11,863 nucleotides of DNA from CAIQJJ01 sp964606085 (GCA_964606085.1 CAZSFD010000119.1:1-11863); one strand, 5' to 3'; shown: positions 1-6,841, counted from the stretch's first letter. Notes: generated by a model not told the origin, from the letters alone. Numbers and translations: made by a program.

Positions 1-130
1 CGGGTCGTGGACGTATTCCGCCGCCGCGTCCTGGATGCGCAGGTAGGTCTCGACTGGCAGGTAGGCATCGGGCGAGCGCACCGTCTCCGGTTCGAGGCCC
101 AGCGAGCGCAGGAAGGCATTGATGTCCACC
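1..130 (-). pseudogene. AraC-family regulator fragment (N-terminal sensor domain), cut at both ends
   Basis: Read on the minus strand, bases 129 to 1 stay open for 43 codons and give a peptide containing VDINAFLRSLGLEPETV, then SPDAYLPVETYLRIQDAA and EYVHDP. This matches the pattern of the N-terminal arabinose-binding-type domain of AraC regulators: a helix ending in a 'G-x-x-x-x-x-L' turn, a 'P-x-x-x-x' hinge and the 'x-x-A-A-x-x-x-x-D-P' helix. The gene runs off the left edge, so the DNA-binding helix-turn-helix part would lie outside. The usual 20 or so residues before VDINAFL are not found upstream: beyond ~130 the same frame turns into the antisense of the oxidoreductase gene. A GTG at 129-127 could act as a start, but it would give a domain lacking its first helix. 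I read it as a gene broken at a junction. The family call is by eye and moderate. Confidence 0.5.
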
Positions 131-489
131 TGGAGCGCTACGCCGACTGGGAACCCCTGAAGACCGATGCAGCCGCCTACCAGGCCCGCAAAGCCGCCGT
201 CGCCGGTGAGCTGATCACCCGCGCCGAGGAGTTTTTGCCCGGCCTGCGCCAACACATCGAGGTGCAAGATGCCGCCTCGCCCTTGACCTACGAGCGATAT
301 ACATCGAATTGGCAGGGCGCTACCACTGGCTGGAACTGGAACCCCGCTTACGCCCCGCATTTCAACTTCGCCAAAGACCTGCCGCTCAAAAATTTCTACG
401 CCGTGGGGCATTACGTCTTCAATCCCGGCGGCGTGCCGACGGCGATGATCACGGCCTGGTATATTGCCGGCGAAATTCTTAAGCAGTGA
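1..489 (+). CDS. C-terminal part of a phytoene desaturase/retinol saturase-type FAD oxidoreductase (partial)
   Basis: The frame is open from the left edge to the TGA at 487-489. From about base 124 onward the protein looks like the C-terminus of the CrtI/carotenoid isomerase/retinol saturase superfamily. It has a helix with ERYADWEPLKTDAAAYQARK, a 'LPGLRQHIEV' segment, the 'SPLTYERYT..WQGATTGW' substrate-side segment, and the terminal FAD-contacting 'LKNFYAVGHYVFNPGGVPTAMITAWYIAGEIL'. These enzymes add or remove hydrogens, or isomerise double bonds, in polyenes and related lipids. The N-terminal Rossmann FAD motif is not in the window. The first ~40 codons (R/Q/H-rich) do not look like this family and instead mirror a minus-strand AraC-type frame, so the true gene probably enters only near 121-135. 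The next gene begins 7 bp after the stop, suggesting co-transcription. The exact substrate cannot be assigned. Confidence 0.7.
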   Translation, partial: RVVDVFRRRVLDAQVGLDWQVGIGRAHRLRFEAQRAQEGIDVHLERYADWEPLKTDAAAYQARKAAVAGELITRAEEFLPGLRQHIEVQDAASPLTYERYTSNWQGATTGWNWNPAYAPHFNFAKDLPLKNFYAVGHYVFNPGGVPTAMITAWYIAGEILKQ

Positions 490-496
490 GTACAAA

Positions 497-1375
497 ATGT
501 CCCATCAAACCCACACCATCCACGTCTCTAACCACCAATTGGTCGCCCTGTGCCTGAACCCCGGTGCAACGGGCGAGCCGGTCATCCTGATCCACGGCAT
601 TACCAGCACCATTGACCTGTGGCGGGTCAATCCGGCGCCGTTTATGCTCGGCATTGGCCCGTGTTATGCCCTCAGCCTGCCCGGTCACTATCCGGCGGTT
701 GCACCAGCCAGCTTCAAAAAGGATGTGCTGACCGCCGACACGTTGGTGAACCTGATGGATGAAGCCATCCGCCAGTTGATCGGTGAGCGTCCCGCCACGC
801 TGATCGGCCATTCGACCGGCGGCTTTATGGCGCTGGCGCTGGCCGCCAACCGCCCCCAGATGGCCCGGCGTGTGATCAGCATTTCGGGCTTTGCCCACGG
901 GCGCTGGACGGGCGTGTTGGGGTTGAACCAGACCTTTACCCGCTGGGGCGGCCTGGGTTGGGCCTTGTTCAACGCCGCCTTTCGCCCGCTCATGCTGCAC
1001 CCGGCCATCTTCGCCTGGGGCTTGCGTTTTTACGTGGCCGACCGGAAGGCTTTTTACGCCCATCCTGATTCCGCCGAAGCATTCCGGGTATCCTACCCCC
1101 CTTATCGCCAGATGGATTTGAGCGCCTTGTGGCCCTACTTTAAGCACATGCCGCAGGTGGACATCACGCCGCAGCTATCCCGCATCCAGGCCGCCACCTT
1201 CGCCATCACCGGCGGCAGCGACCCGATTGTACCGCCAGAACAATCACAGGCCATTGCCCAACACGTTCCCACCGCCGAACTCAAAATCCTGCCCGGCGCC
1301 GGGCATTTCCCCTTCACCGAGCGTTCCGGCGAATACAACGCCAGCCTGGAGAGTTGGCTGGCGCACCACCCATAG
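497..1375 (+). CDS. alpha/beta hydrolase
   Basis: A 292-residue soluble alpha/beta-hydrolase-fold enzyme. The oxyanion-hole segment is ILIHGITST (residues 30-38), the nucleophile elbow is GHSTGG with Ser106, the acid is Asp242 in ITGGSDPIVP, and the base is His270 in GAGHFPF, so the full catalytic triad is present and correctly ordered. A cap region (about residues 135-225) rich in aromatic residues separates the two halves, as in esterases and lipid- or haloalkane-type hydrolases. The ATG at 497 is preferred to an in-frame TTG at 464, because the TTG would overlap the preceding gene by 26 bp and adds an unlikely leader. Only weak ribosome-binding sequence (GAGTACAAA) precedes the ATG. The gene sits 7 bp after the polyene oxidoreductase and 9 bp before the channel gene. 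The fold is certain; the substrate (ester, lactone or other) is not. Confidence 0.88.
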   Translation: MSHQTHTIHVSNHQLVALCLNPGATGEPVILIHGITSTIDLWRVNPAPFMLGIGPCYALSLPGHYPAVAPASFKKDVLTADTLVNLMDEAIRQLIGERPATLIGHSTGGFMALALAANRPQMARRVISISGFAHGRWTGVLGLNQTFTRWGGLGWALFNAAFRPLMLHPAIFAWGLRFYVADRKAFYAHPDSAEAFRVSYPPYRQMDLSALWPYFKHMPQVDITPQLSRIQAATFAITGGSDPIVPPEQSQAIAQHVPTAELKILPGAGHFPFTERSGEYNASLESWLAHHP

Positions 1376-1378
1376 GAG
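1374..1378 (+). promoter_or_regulatory. ribosome binding site of the channel gene, overlapping the hydrolase stop
   Basis: AGGAG at 1374-1378, six bases before the ATG at 1385, overlaps the TAG stop (1373-1375) of the hydrolase. This is a strong Shine-Dalgarno match. It fixes the channel start and suggests translational coupling of the two genes. Confidence 0.75.
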
Positions 1379-1384
1379 ATTCTT

Positions 1385-2521
1385 ATGACCAATACACCCC
1401 GTTCTTCTTCACGCCGCGTGGCTATCGGCACGGGCGGCTGCGCCTTGATTGCCCTGTGGACAATCGGGTTGCTGATCTTGGGTCTGATTGCCGGCGTTTG
1501 GGCGATTTCAGCCGCCGCCCAGAGCCGTTCGGCGGCGATCCAGCGCCACAAAGATCGGGTTGACCCCAACGCCACCGAGGCCGGAAAAACCGCCGCTGAA
1601 AAAAGCCCGCCCCCCGGCCACGAAAACGATATTCCCGTGGATGTGCGCGTGGGCCTGTACGTAGACCGCATCGTCGAAATCTCGGTCAAAGAGACCGGCT
1701 GGACGGTGGATTTCTACCTGTGGTTCAACTGGGCCAGCGACGCCATCCATCCGGGTGAAAACTTTCAGATCGTCGAAGGGGATATCGAATCGAAAGAACT
1801 GCTCAAAGAGACGGTTGAAAATGGCAACCATTATGCCCTCTATCGCGTCACCGCTCGCATCACCAAATTTTTCGATGTCTCGCGTTTCCCCTGCGATGAC
1901 CACCTGCTGACGATCAGCCTGGAAGACCAGGGCTTGCAATCGTACCAACTGCGCTACATCCCCGATGTGGCCGGTTCGACGATCAGTTCACGCGTCAAAG
2001 TGCCTGGCTACAAAATCTACGATCAAACCACCACGGTCAAGCCGCATTCCTACAAAACACCGCGCGGCGACCCCGCCCTGCCGACCGATTTCAAGGCCAC
2101 CTATTCGCAGTTCATCTTCGGCATCTGGTTGCAGCGCCCCGATTATGGCTTTTACTTCAAGATGTTCCAGGGCCTGTTCGCCGCGGTGGCCATTGCGACG
2201 CTGGCCTTCTTCATCAAACCCACCGATGTAGACCCGCGCTTCGGCCTGAGTGTGGGCGCCTTCTTCGCCGCAGTCGCCAATACCTACGTCGTTGCCAGCC
2301 TGCTGCCCGATAGCGGAGCGATGACGCTGACCGACATGGTCAACGGCATTGGCATGGGCGTGATCTTTCTGACGCTGCTGCAATCTACCATCTCGCTCTA
2401 CCTGTACGACCGCCGCGGCCTGGAGGCGCTTTCGGGCCTGTTCGATAAGGTCTCGTTTGTGGTGCTGGCGGTGGTTTATATCATCATCAATTTTGCCATC
2501 CCCTGGGTGGCGATTTTGTAA
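1385..2521 (+). CDS. pentameric ligand-gated ion channel-like (Cys-loop receptor homologue) membrane protein
   Basis: A 378-residue protein with the layout of bacterial Cys-loop-type channels. Residues 18-42 form a hydrophobic N-terminal segment (signal anchor or signal peptide). A Pro/Lys-rich linker follows (55-82). A beta-rich extracytoplasmic domain (about 85-250) carries VRVGLYVDRIVEISVKETG, VDFYLWFNW, and the loop FDVSRFPCDDHLLTISLED. The last corresponds to the conserved 'FPFD' Cys-loop apex of the family, with Cys170 where Phe is usual. Four helices follow: M1 259-277, M2 285-307 (FGLSVGAFFAAVANTYVVAS), M3 315-340 and M4 353-375. As in other bacterial members there is no long M3-M4 loop and no disulfide-forming Cys pair. 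Members of the family open a transmembrane pore on binding a small molecule or proton. Here gating ligand and ion selectivity are unknown. It probably shares a transcript with the hydrolase upstream. The call rests on motif order and topology, not on a search. Confidence 0.75.
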   Translation: MTNTPRSSSRRVAIGTGGCALIALWTIGLLILGLIAGVWAISAAAQSRSAAIQRHKDRVDPNATEAGKTAAEKSPPPGHENDIPVDVRVGLYVDRIVEISVKETGWTVDFYLWFNWASDAIHPGENFQIVEGDIESKELLKETVENGNHYALYRVTARITKFFDVSRFPCDDHLLTISLEDQGLQSYQLRYIPDVAGSTISSRVKVPGYKIYDQTTTVKPHSYKTPRGDPALPTDFKATYSQFIFGIWLQRPDYGFYFKMFQGLFAAVAIATLAFFIKPTDVDPRFGLSVGAFFAAVANTYVVASLLPDSGAMTLTDMVNGIGMGVIFLTLLQSTISLYLYDRRGLEALSGLFDKVSFVVLAVVYIIINFAIPWVAIL

Positions 2522-2559
2522 ATCCGAGTCCCCTCACGTTCAATTACCTACCATGCAAC
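2522..2559. other. short convergent gap without a visible terminator
   Basis: These 38 bases separate the stop of the plus-strand channel gene from the stop of the minus-strand cyclase-ATPase gene. I see no hairpin followed by a T-run in either direction, so the two transcripts may overlap at their 3' ends or end by another mechanism. Confidence 0.5.
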
Positions 2560-5500
2560 TTACCCTGCCAGCCTCGCCACCTGCTTGCTCTGGTTGTTGG
2601 CCTTGCCCTCGGCCTGGATTTGCTGGTGCAGCGGCAGGCTGAGGTAGCTTTGGTGGAAGGGGCTGTTGGGGGGGATCAGGGCCAGTTTGCGCATCATTTC
2701 GGTGTAGGCCTGTTGCAGGAAGGCGTTGGCCTCTTCGGTTTGCCCGTTGGCGCGCAACGCCTGGCTGTAGCGATACAGCACTTCCTCGCTGGTGCATTCG
2801 ATCACCTGCACGAAGCCAAATTCCCAAAACAATTCGAGCGCCTGGCGGGCCGCCTGTAAGGCGGCCCGCTGGTGTTCCTGTTGGCGCGACTCATCGGCAT
2901 AGCTTTGGCTGAGCTTGAGATGGGCGGTGGCGGCGATGCAGTTGGCCGCCAGTTGATATTGCCGCGACACCAGGCGGTCTACGCTCATCTGGTAGACCTG
3001 GTTGGCGTGGTAGATGGCCCCTTTCAGGTAATCCTCGCCATCGAAGCGCACATCCAGGCAGGCGCGCACCAGGCCCAGCCCGGCGCGCCCGGTATCTTCG
3101 GCCACGCGGTCTTGGTATTCGCTGGCCTCTTGCAGTAATGCTTTGGCTTCCTCGAAACGCTCCTGCACGATGCGAATTTGCGCCAGGCGCAGCAGGGGGA
3201 ACATGCGGGCGGTTGTATATTCCCAGGTTTTCAGCGCCTCCGTCACCAGTTCGCTGCCAGCTTCCAAATCGCCGAGGTAGATGGCGCGAATCTGGCCGCA
3301 TTTCATCAGGGCGTGGCCCTCGTTACGCCGGTTGCCGGTCTGGCGGCTGATTTCCAGGCGTTTCTCCTCGCACACGGTCAACTGACGGAAGTAATCGCCC
3401 TGACGTTCGAACTCGTAGGCCAGCAATTGCAAAATGTTGCTTTGCACGGTGCTGTCTTCCACCTGCTGACTGACGGCGAGGGCCTGCTGGAGGTATTGCA
3501 ACGCTTCCGAACGGTGGTCGGGCCCGTAGGCTTTGCCGATGCTGAGCAAGATATTCACTTCCTGGGTGCAGTCGTTCACCTGGCGGGCAATTTCGAGCGC
3601 ACGTTGCGAGAGCTTCAGCCAATCTTTTTGTTTAAGCAGACGGTGTTTTTCGGCCACGGCCAGCAGGCACATCATTTCGCGCTGCGGGTCGTCCAGTTTT
3701 TGGGTCAGCGCCAGGGCCTCCTCGGCCAGGTGCACCCCTTCGGCCAGTTCGTCGCGGTTGTCCCAGTGCGTCACTTCAGGCTGGGCCAGCAGGGCGTCAA
3801 TTTTCCAACTGGGATCATCGGAGAGGGTGTCGGCCAGCGGCAGCAGGGCACGGGCGTCGTTGCGCCCGTTCAACAGATCGCCGATGGTGTAGAGAACCTG
3901 GCGGCGGCCATTCAGCACCTCGAAGCGCTGGGTTGCCAGGATGTAGTGGGCGGCTTCGTCGGCACCCGTCGCTTCCACTTCCAGTTCGGCCAAAATATCG
4001 AGGGCGCGTGAGTAGTATTGAATGGCCTCGTGATTGGCGTAGGCCTTGCGGGCCTGGTCGGCGGCCAACAAAATGAAGAACAACTCGCGCTGGTGCTGGT
4101 GGGCGTTGCGGTAATGGTAGGCCACCAGGCTGTCGTAGCGGCGTAGCGTTTCGGGCGGCAAGCAGGTGGCCAGGGCGTCGGCCACCTGTTGGTGCAGGTG
4201 GACGCGCTGCGAGGAGAGCAGGCTTTCGTACACCACGTCGCGGATCAGCGAGGGGCTGAAGGCATATTCCTTGCCCAATTCGTGGGTTTGCTGGCGCAGG
4301 TGGATCAGTTGACGTCCCATCAGGGTATCGAGGGCGGTGTTCACCAACTCGTCTTTGGCGAACAACTCATACAGCACATTTTCCCAAAACACGCTGCCCA
4401 CCACCGAGGCGGCCTGAAGAATCTGCCGTTCGTTGGCCGACAGGCGGTCGAGGCGCGCCAGCAATAGCCCCTGCAAGCTGTCGGGCAGGTCGAGTGATGA
4501 CACCGGGCGGGTTTCCCGCCACACCTGGGTTTGCTCGTCGCGCTGTAAAATGCCCTCTTCCATCATTTGGTGCAGCAGTTCGCGAATGTAATAGGGGTTG
4601 CCCTCCGATTGCTGGATGACCAGTTGCAGCGTTTCTTCGGAGAGTGCGCCGGGGCCAACCAGCGCTTCCACCAGGGCGCGGCTTTGCTCGCTATCGAAGG
4701 GTTGCAGGGTAATGAAGTTCAGCCGTTGGGCGTAGGCTTTGCGCAGGTGACGCAAGAAGCCTTCGAGATCGGCATCTTCGCCGCTGTGGTAGGTGAACAG
4801 AAACAGCACCGGCAGCCGTTCGCACAACGGCAGGCAGCTTTTGACCAGTTCGATGGAAGTGTCGTCGGCCCAGTGGATGTAGGCGAAGGCCAGCAATAGG
4901 GGCTGCTTTTGCGCCAGCGCCTCTACCCAGGTTTGCACGGCGCGGAAAATGAGCTTTTTCATTTCCTCAACCGACATATTGTGCAGCCATTCGACATACT
5001 CATCTTCGATGGGCAGGCCCAGCAGCGTAGCCAGGTAGGGGTACGTCCAGGCGATGGAGTCGATTCCTGCGAGTTTCTGGCGCAGGCGTGCGCGGCGCGC
5101 TTCGGCGGCCTCGTCGCTTTCGGTTTTCAACCAGCGGTCGAGCAGGTCTATCCACATCGAGTAGGGTTGGTTTTGCTCGAACGAACGGCAGTAGCCGGTG
5201 ATCCAGGTGAGCGGGTGCTGCTCACTGGCGGTGTTGGTGAAATAATCGCGCACATAGCGCAGCAAGAACGACTTGCCCATGCCCTTTTCGCCCGACAGCA
5301 GCACGATGCGGCCATCACCATGACCCAGCTTGTGAATCTGGTCGAAGAGCGCTTCGGCTTCGCGGGCGCGGTGCAGCGGGCCGGGCAGGGCGCTTTGGGC
5401 GGCGATGTTTTCGGCGCTTTCGGCAGATTGGTGCGACAGCGGGCGGTACACCTCCATCGGGTAACTCAGCCCCTTGATGGCGATCTCACCCAGCGCCAGC

Positions 5501-6195
5501 CACTTGAAGCGGTTCTCCACCAGGCGATAGGTAGATTGGCTGACCAACACGCTGCCCGGTTCTGCCGAGGCCTCCAGGCGGGCGGCGATGGTGATGGCCT
5601 CGCCCATGCCCGTATCGGTCTGGCGCTGCGGGCCTTCGCCCACGCTGGTGCGGATCATCTCGCCGGTGTTCACGCCCACGCGCACCGTCAGCACGATGCC
5701 ATGCACGCCCAATTCCTGCGTGGTGTAGCTGTGGATGGCCTGCTGAATGCCCAGGGCAGCCAGCACGCCGCGTTCGGGGTCATCTTCGTGGGCCTGCTGC
5801 GCGCCGAAGAAGGCCACCAGCCCGTCGCCGCGGAACGAATCGACCACGCCGCCCAGCCGGGTGATCTCGCGCTCCATAATTTGCAACACCTGGTTCATGA
5901 TCCCCACCCAGGCCTCGCTGCCCACGCGCTCCATCAGCCCGGTCGAATCGAACACATCGGCCATTAGCACGGTGGTCAGGCGTCGTTCGCCTTCGAGCTG
6001 GCGCAGCGGGCGGGCGTCGTTTTCGCCGGGCGCCAGGGCGGCGGCGTCTAAGGCGTTGCCGCACATGCCGCAGAAGCGATAGTCGAGCGGATTCCAGGTG
6101 TTACAGCGTGGGCAGGGGCGCGCAATGGCCGAGCCGCACATGCCGCAAAAGCGGTTGTGATCGGGGTTGATGAAGTGGCAGGTGGGGCAGTTCAT
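2560..6195 (-). CDS. double zinc ribbon / class III nucleotidyl cyclase domain / AAA-STAND ATPase / TPR-like signalling protein
   Basis: A 1,211-residue multidomain regulator with soluble-adenylyl-cyclase-like architecture. Residues 3-46 hold two zinc ribbons (CPTC...FCGMCG, then CPRC...FCGMCG). Residues ~70-225 form a class III cyclase domain with both metal-binding Asp residues (D80 in LMADVFDST, D124 in RGDGLVAFFG) and Arg206 (ITIAARLEA). The position of the transition-state Asn is Thr202, and that of the base-contacting Lys is Ser120. Residues ~272-470 are an ATPase with Walker A GEKGMGKS (302-309). The Walker B segment reads LLLAFAYIHWADD, with Ala438 and Tyr439 where related proteins carry acidic ED. 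A winged-helix-like part (~565-680) and helical TPR-like repeats (~690-1190) follow. No membrane segment is visible. It may be a sensor or scaffold rather than an efficient cyclase. The ATG at 6195 is the natural start, being directly before the first zinc ribbon; no clear Shine-Dalgarno precedes it. The neighbouring gene encodes a cyclic-nucleotide-binding domain. Confidence 0.88.
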   Translation of the reverse strand: MNCPTCHFINPDHNRFCGMCGSAIARPCPRCNTWNPLDYRFCGMCGNALDAAALAPGENDARPLRQLEGERRLTTVLMADVFDSTGLMERVGSEAWVGIMNQVLQIMEREITRLGGVVDSFRGDGLVAFFGAQQAHEDDPERGVLAALGIQQAIHSYTTQELGVHGIVLTVRVGVNTGEMIRTSVGEGPQRQTDTGMGEAITIAARLEASAEPGSVLVSQSTYRLVENRFKWLALGEIAIKGLSYPMEVYRPLSHQSAESAENIAAQSALPGPLHRAREAEALFDQIHKLGHGDGRIVLLSGEKGMGKSFLLRYVRDYFTNTASEQHPLTWITGYCRSFEQNQPYSMWIDLLDRWLKTESDEAAEARRARLRQKLAGIDSIAWTYPYLATLLGLPIEDEYVEWLHNMSVEEMKKLIFRAVQTWVEALAQKQPLLLAFAYIHWADDTSIELVKSCLPLCERLPVLFLFTYHSGEDADLEGFLRHLRKAYAQRLNFITLQPFDSEQSRALVEALVGPGALSEETLQLVIQQSEGNPYYIRELLHQMMEEGILQRDEQTQVWRETRPVSSLDLPDSLQGLLLARLDRLSANERQILQAASVVGSVFWENVLYELFAKDELVNTALDTLMGRQLIHLRQQTHELGKEYAFSPSLIRDVVYESLLSSQRVHLHQQVADALATCLPPETLRRYDSLVAYHYRNAHQHQRELFFILLAADQARKAYANHEAIQYYSRALDILAELEVEATGADEAAHYILATQRFEVLNGRRQVLYTIGDLLNGRNDARALLPLADTLSDDPSWKIDALLAQPEVTHWDNRDELAEGVHLAEEALALTQKLDDPQREMMCLLAVAEKHRLLKQKDWLKLSQRALEIARQVNDCTQEVNILLSIGKAYGPDHRSEALQYLQQALAVSQQVEDSTVQSNILQLLAYEFERQGDYFRQLTVCEEKRLEISRQTGNRRNEGHALMKCGQIRAIYLGDLEAGSELVTEALKTWEYTTARMFPLLRLAQIRIVQERFEEAKALLQEASEYQDRVAEDTGRAGLGLVRACLDVRFDGEDYLKGAIYHANQVYQMSVDRLVSRQYQLAANCIAATAHLKLSQSYADESRQQEHQRAALQAARQALELFWEFGFVQVIECTSEEVLYRYSQALRANGQTEEANAFLQQAYTEMMRKLALIPPNSPFHQSYLSLPLHQQIQAEGKANNQSKQVARLAG
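2845..2869. repeat. GC-rich perfect inverted repeat inside the cyclase-ATPase gene
   Basis: The arms gcgggccgcc (2845-2854) and ggcggcccgc (2860-2869) are perfectly complementary over 10 bp with a 5-base loop. The repeat lies in codons for the Ala-rich helix near residue 1110-1117. No T-run follows, so it is unlikely to be a terminator; it may simply reflect Ala/Arg/Gln codon use. Confidence 0.6.
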
Positions 6196-6230
6196 GGAGG
6201 CAGGGGGGCAGGGGGTAAGGAGCAGGGGGG
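6184..6230 (+). other. run of G-tracts at the start of the cyclase-ATPase gene
   Basis: Four G-tracts lie close together on the plus strand: 6184-6187, 6203-6208, 6211-6215 and 6225-6230. The first lies inside the first codons of the minus-strand gene; the others form its untranslated leader, which is therefore C-rich in the mRNA. Four tracts of at least four Gs could fold as a quadruplex in the DNA, although the first loop (15 bases) is long. No ordinary ribosome binding site is seen here. Confidence 0.4.
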
Positions 6231-6246
6231 AGTAACCTGGTGGAAT

Positions 6247-6287
6247 AACAAATCAGGCGCTGCCGGGATGGGAGCGCCTGATTTGTT
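6247..6287 (-). terminator. probable terminator of the cyclic-nucleotide-binding-domain gene
   Basis: A perfect 15-bp inverted repeat: aacaaatcaggcgct (6247-6261) and agcgcctgatttgtt (6273-6287), with an 11-base loop. It begins 38 bases past the TAA of the cyclic-nucleotide-binding-domain gene on the minus strand. In that direction the stem ends in ATTTGTT and runs into ATTCC, giving a partial T-rich tail; in the plus direction it runs into GGAGGGCG. This favours termination of the minus-strand transcript before the cyclase-ATPase gene. The lack of a long T-run keeps the call moderate. Confidence 0.6.
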
Positions 6288-6325
6288 GGAGGGCGCAAGG
6301 CCCATCGTCCCTGGGGATGTGTGGC

Positions 6326-6757
6326 TTACATCGAGTCCAGCATGACGCGGAAGCGCCGGGATACTTCGAGCAGCACGCTCAGGGCCATTTCGGCGTCGCT
6401 TCTGAGCAGGGTTTGGAAATCCCAGCGTGGCAGGCCCAGACATTGCGTGTCTTCGCTGGTAACAACAGAGGCGGTGCGCACACCATCGTCAAGCAGGGCC
6501 AGTTCGCCGAAGAAATCGCCAGCGCCAAAGGTGTTGACCACGGCGGTGCTGCCATCGGAGCGTTCACGCACGGCTTCTGCCTTGCCCGCGACGACCATGA
6601 ACATGCCCACGCCCTGTTCACCTTGCTTGACAATCGTCTCGCCAGCCTGGTATTGCCGTTCGTAGGCCAGTTTTGCCACACTTTGCAGTTGGCGTTGGTT
6701 CAGGCCAGAAAGGATCGGTACTTTCTGCAATGCGGTTATGATTTCTTTTTCGTTCAT
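6326..6757 (-). CDS. stand-alone cyclic-nucleotide-binding domain protein
   Basis: A 143-residue protein that is almost wholly one Crp/CAP-type cyclic-nucleotide-binding domain. It begins with the helix LQKVPILSGLNQRQLQSVAK, then the beta-roll segment YQAGETIVKQGEQGVGMFMVVAGKAEAV. The phosphate-binding cassette FFGELALLDDGVRTASVV follows, with Glu85 and Arg94-Thr95 at the positions that contact the cyclic phosphate and ribose in CAP. It ends with a short C-helix. There is no helix-turn-helix, kinase or membrane segment, so it probably acts through a partner. The ATG at 6757 is chosen because GGAG lies six bases upstream; an ATG four codons earlier lacks such a site, and a TTG at 6841 would add 28 residues that do not fit the domain. 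It lies upstream of, and on the same strand as, the cyclase-domain protein, which suggests but does not prove a shared signal. Confidence 0.85.
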   Translation of the reverse strand: MNEKEIITALQKVPILSGLNQRQLQSVAKLAYERQYQAGETIVKQGEQGVGMFMVVAGKAEAVRERSDGSTAVVNTFGAGDFFGELALLDDGVRTASVVTSEDTQCLGLPRWDFQTLLRSDAEMALSVLLEVSRRFRVMLDSM

Positions 6758-6763
6758 AGGGTT

Positions 6764-6767
6764 CTCC
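6764..6767 (-). promoter_or_regulatory. ribosome binding site deciding the start of the cyclic-nucleotide-binding protein
   Basis: GGAG on the minus strand, six bases before the ATG at 6757. It overlaps the alternative upstream ATG (6769-6767), which itself has no such site, so the downstream start is preferred. Confidence 0.55.
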
Positions 6768-6812
6768 ATGAAAGTCAAATTGAGTCCAACACGGAAATCT
6801 TGTGCCTGCTGA

Positions 6813-6841
6813 TTGATAACACAGGTCAGGCTTTTCAACAA
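6813..6841 (-). promoter_or_regulatory. candidate promoter of the cyclic-nucleotide-binding-domain gene
   Basis: On the minus strand TTGTTG (6841-6836) and TATCAA (6818-6813) are separated by 17 bases, a fair match to the -35 and -10 boxes of a housekeeping sigma factor. It lies in the 92-bp gap after proC, so the downstream gene could be expressed independently of the operon. Confidence 0.35.

Noticed and set aside
464..496. TTG at 464 as the start of the alpha/beta hydrolase
   Set aside because: It overlaps the preceding gene and adds a leader unlike the family; the ATG at 497 follows the stop at 489 by 7 bp.
3178..4011. Plus-strand open frame of 277 codons opposite the TPR-like region
   Set aside because: Phe/Gln/His/Val-rich antisense of helical repeats, no recognisable motif.
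4909..5967. Long plus-strand open frame (352 codons) opposite the cyclase-ATPase gene
   Set aside because: It is exactly antisense to the cyclase and ATPase domains, is rich in His/Gln/Ala/Gly as expected from a complement of GC-rich codons, and shows no domain or RBS.
6801..6824. TGTG and CACA half-sites upstream of the cyclic-nucleotide-binding gene as a Crp operator
   Set aside because: The half-sites are 15 bases apart, whereas the Crp consensus has 8 between TGTG and CACA, and the inner bases do not fit.
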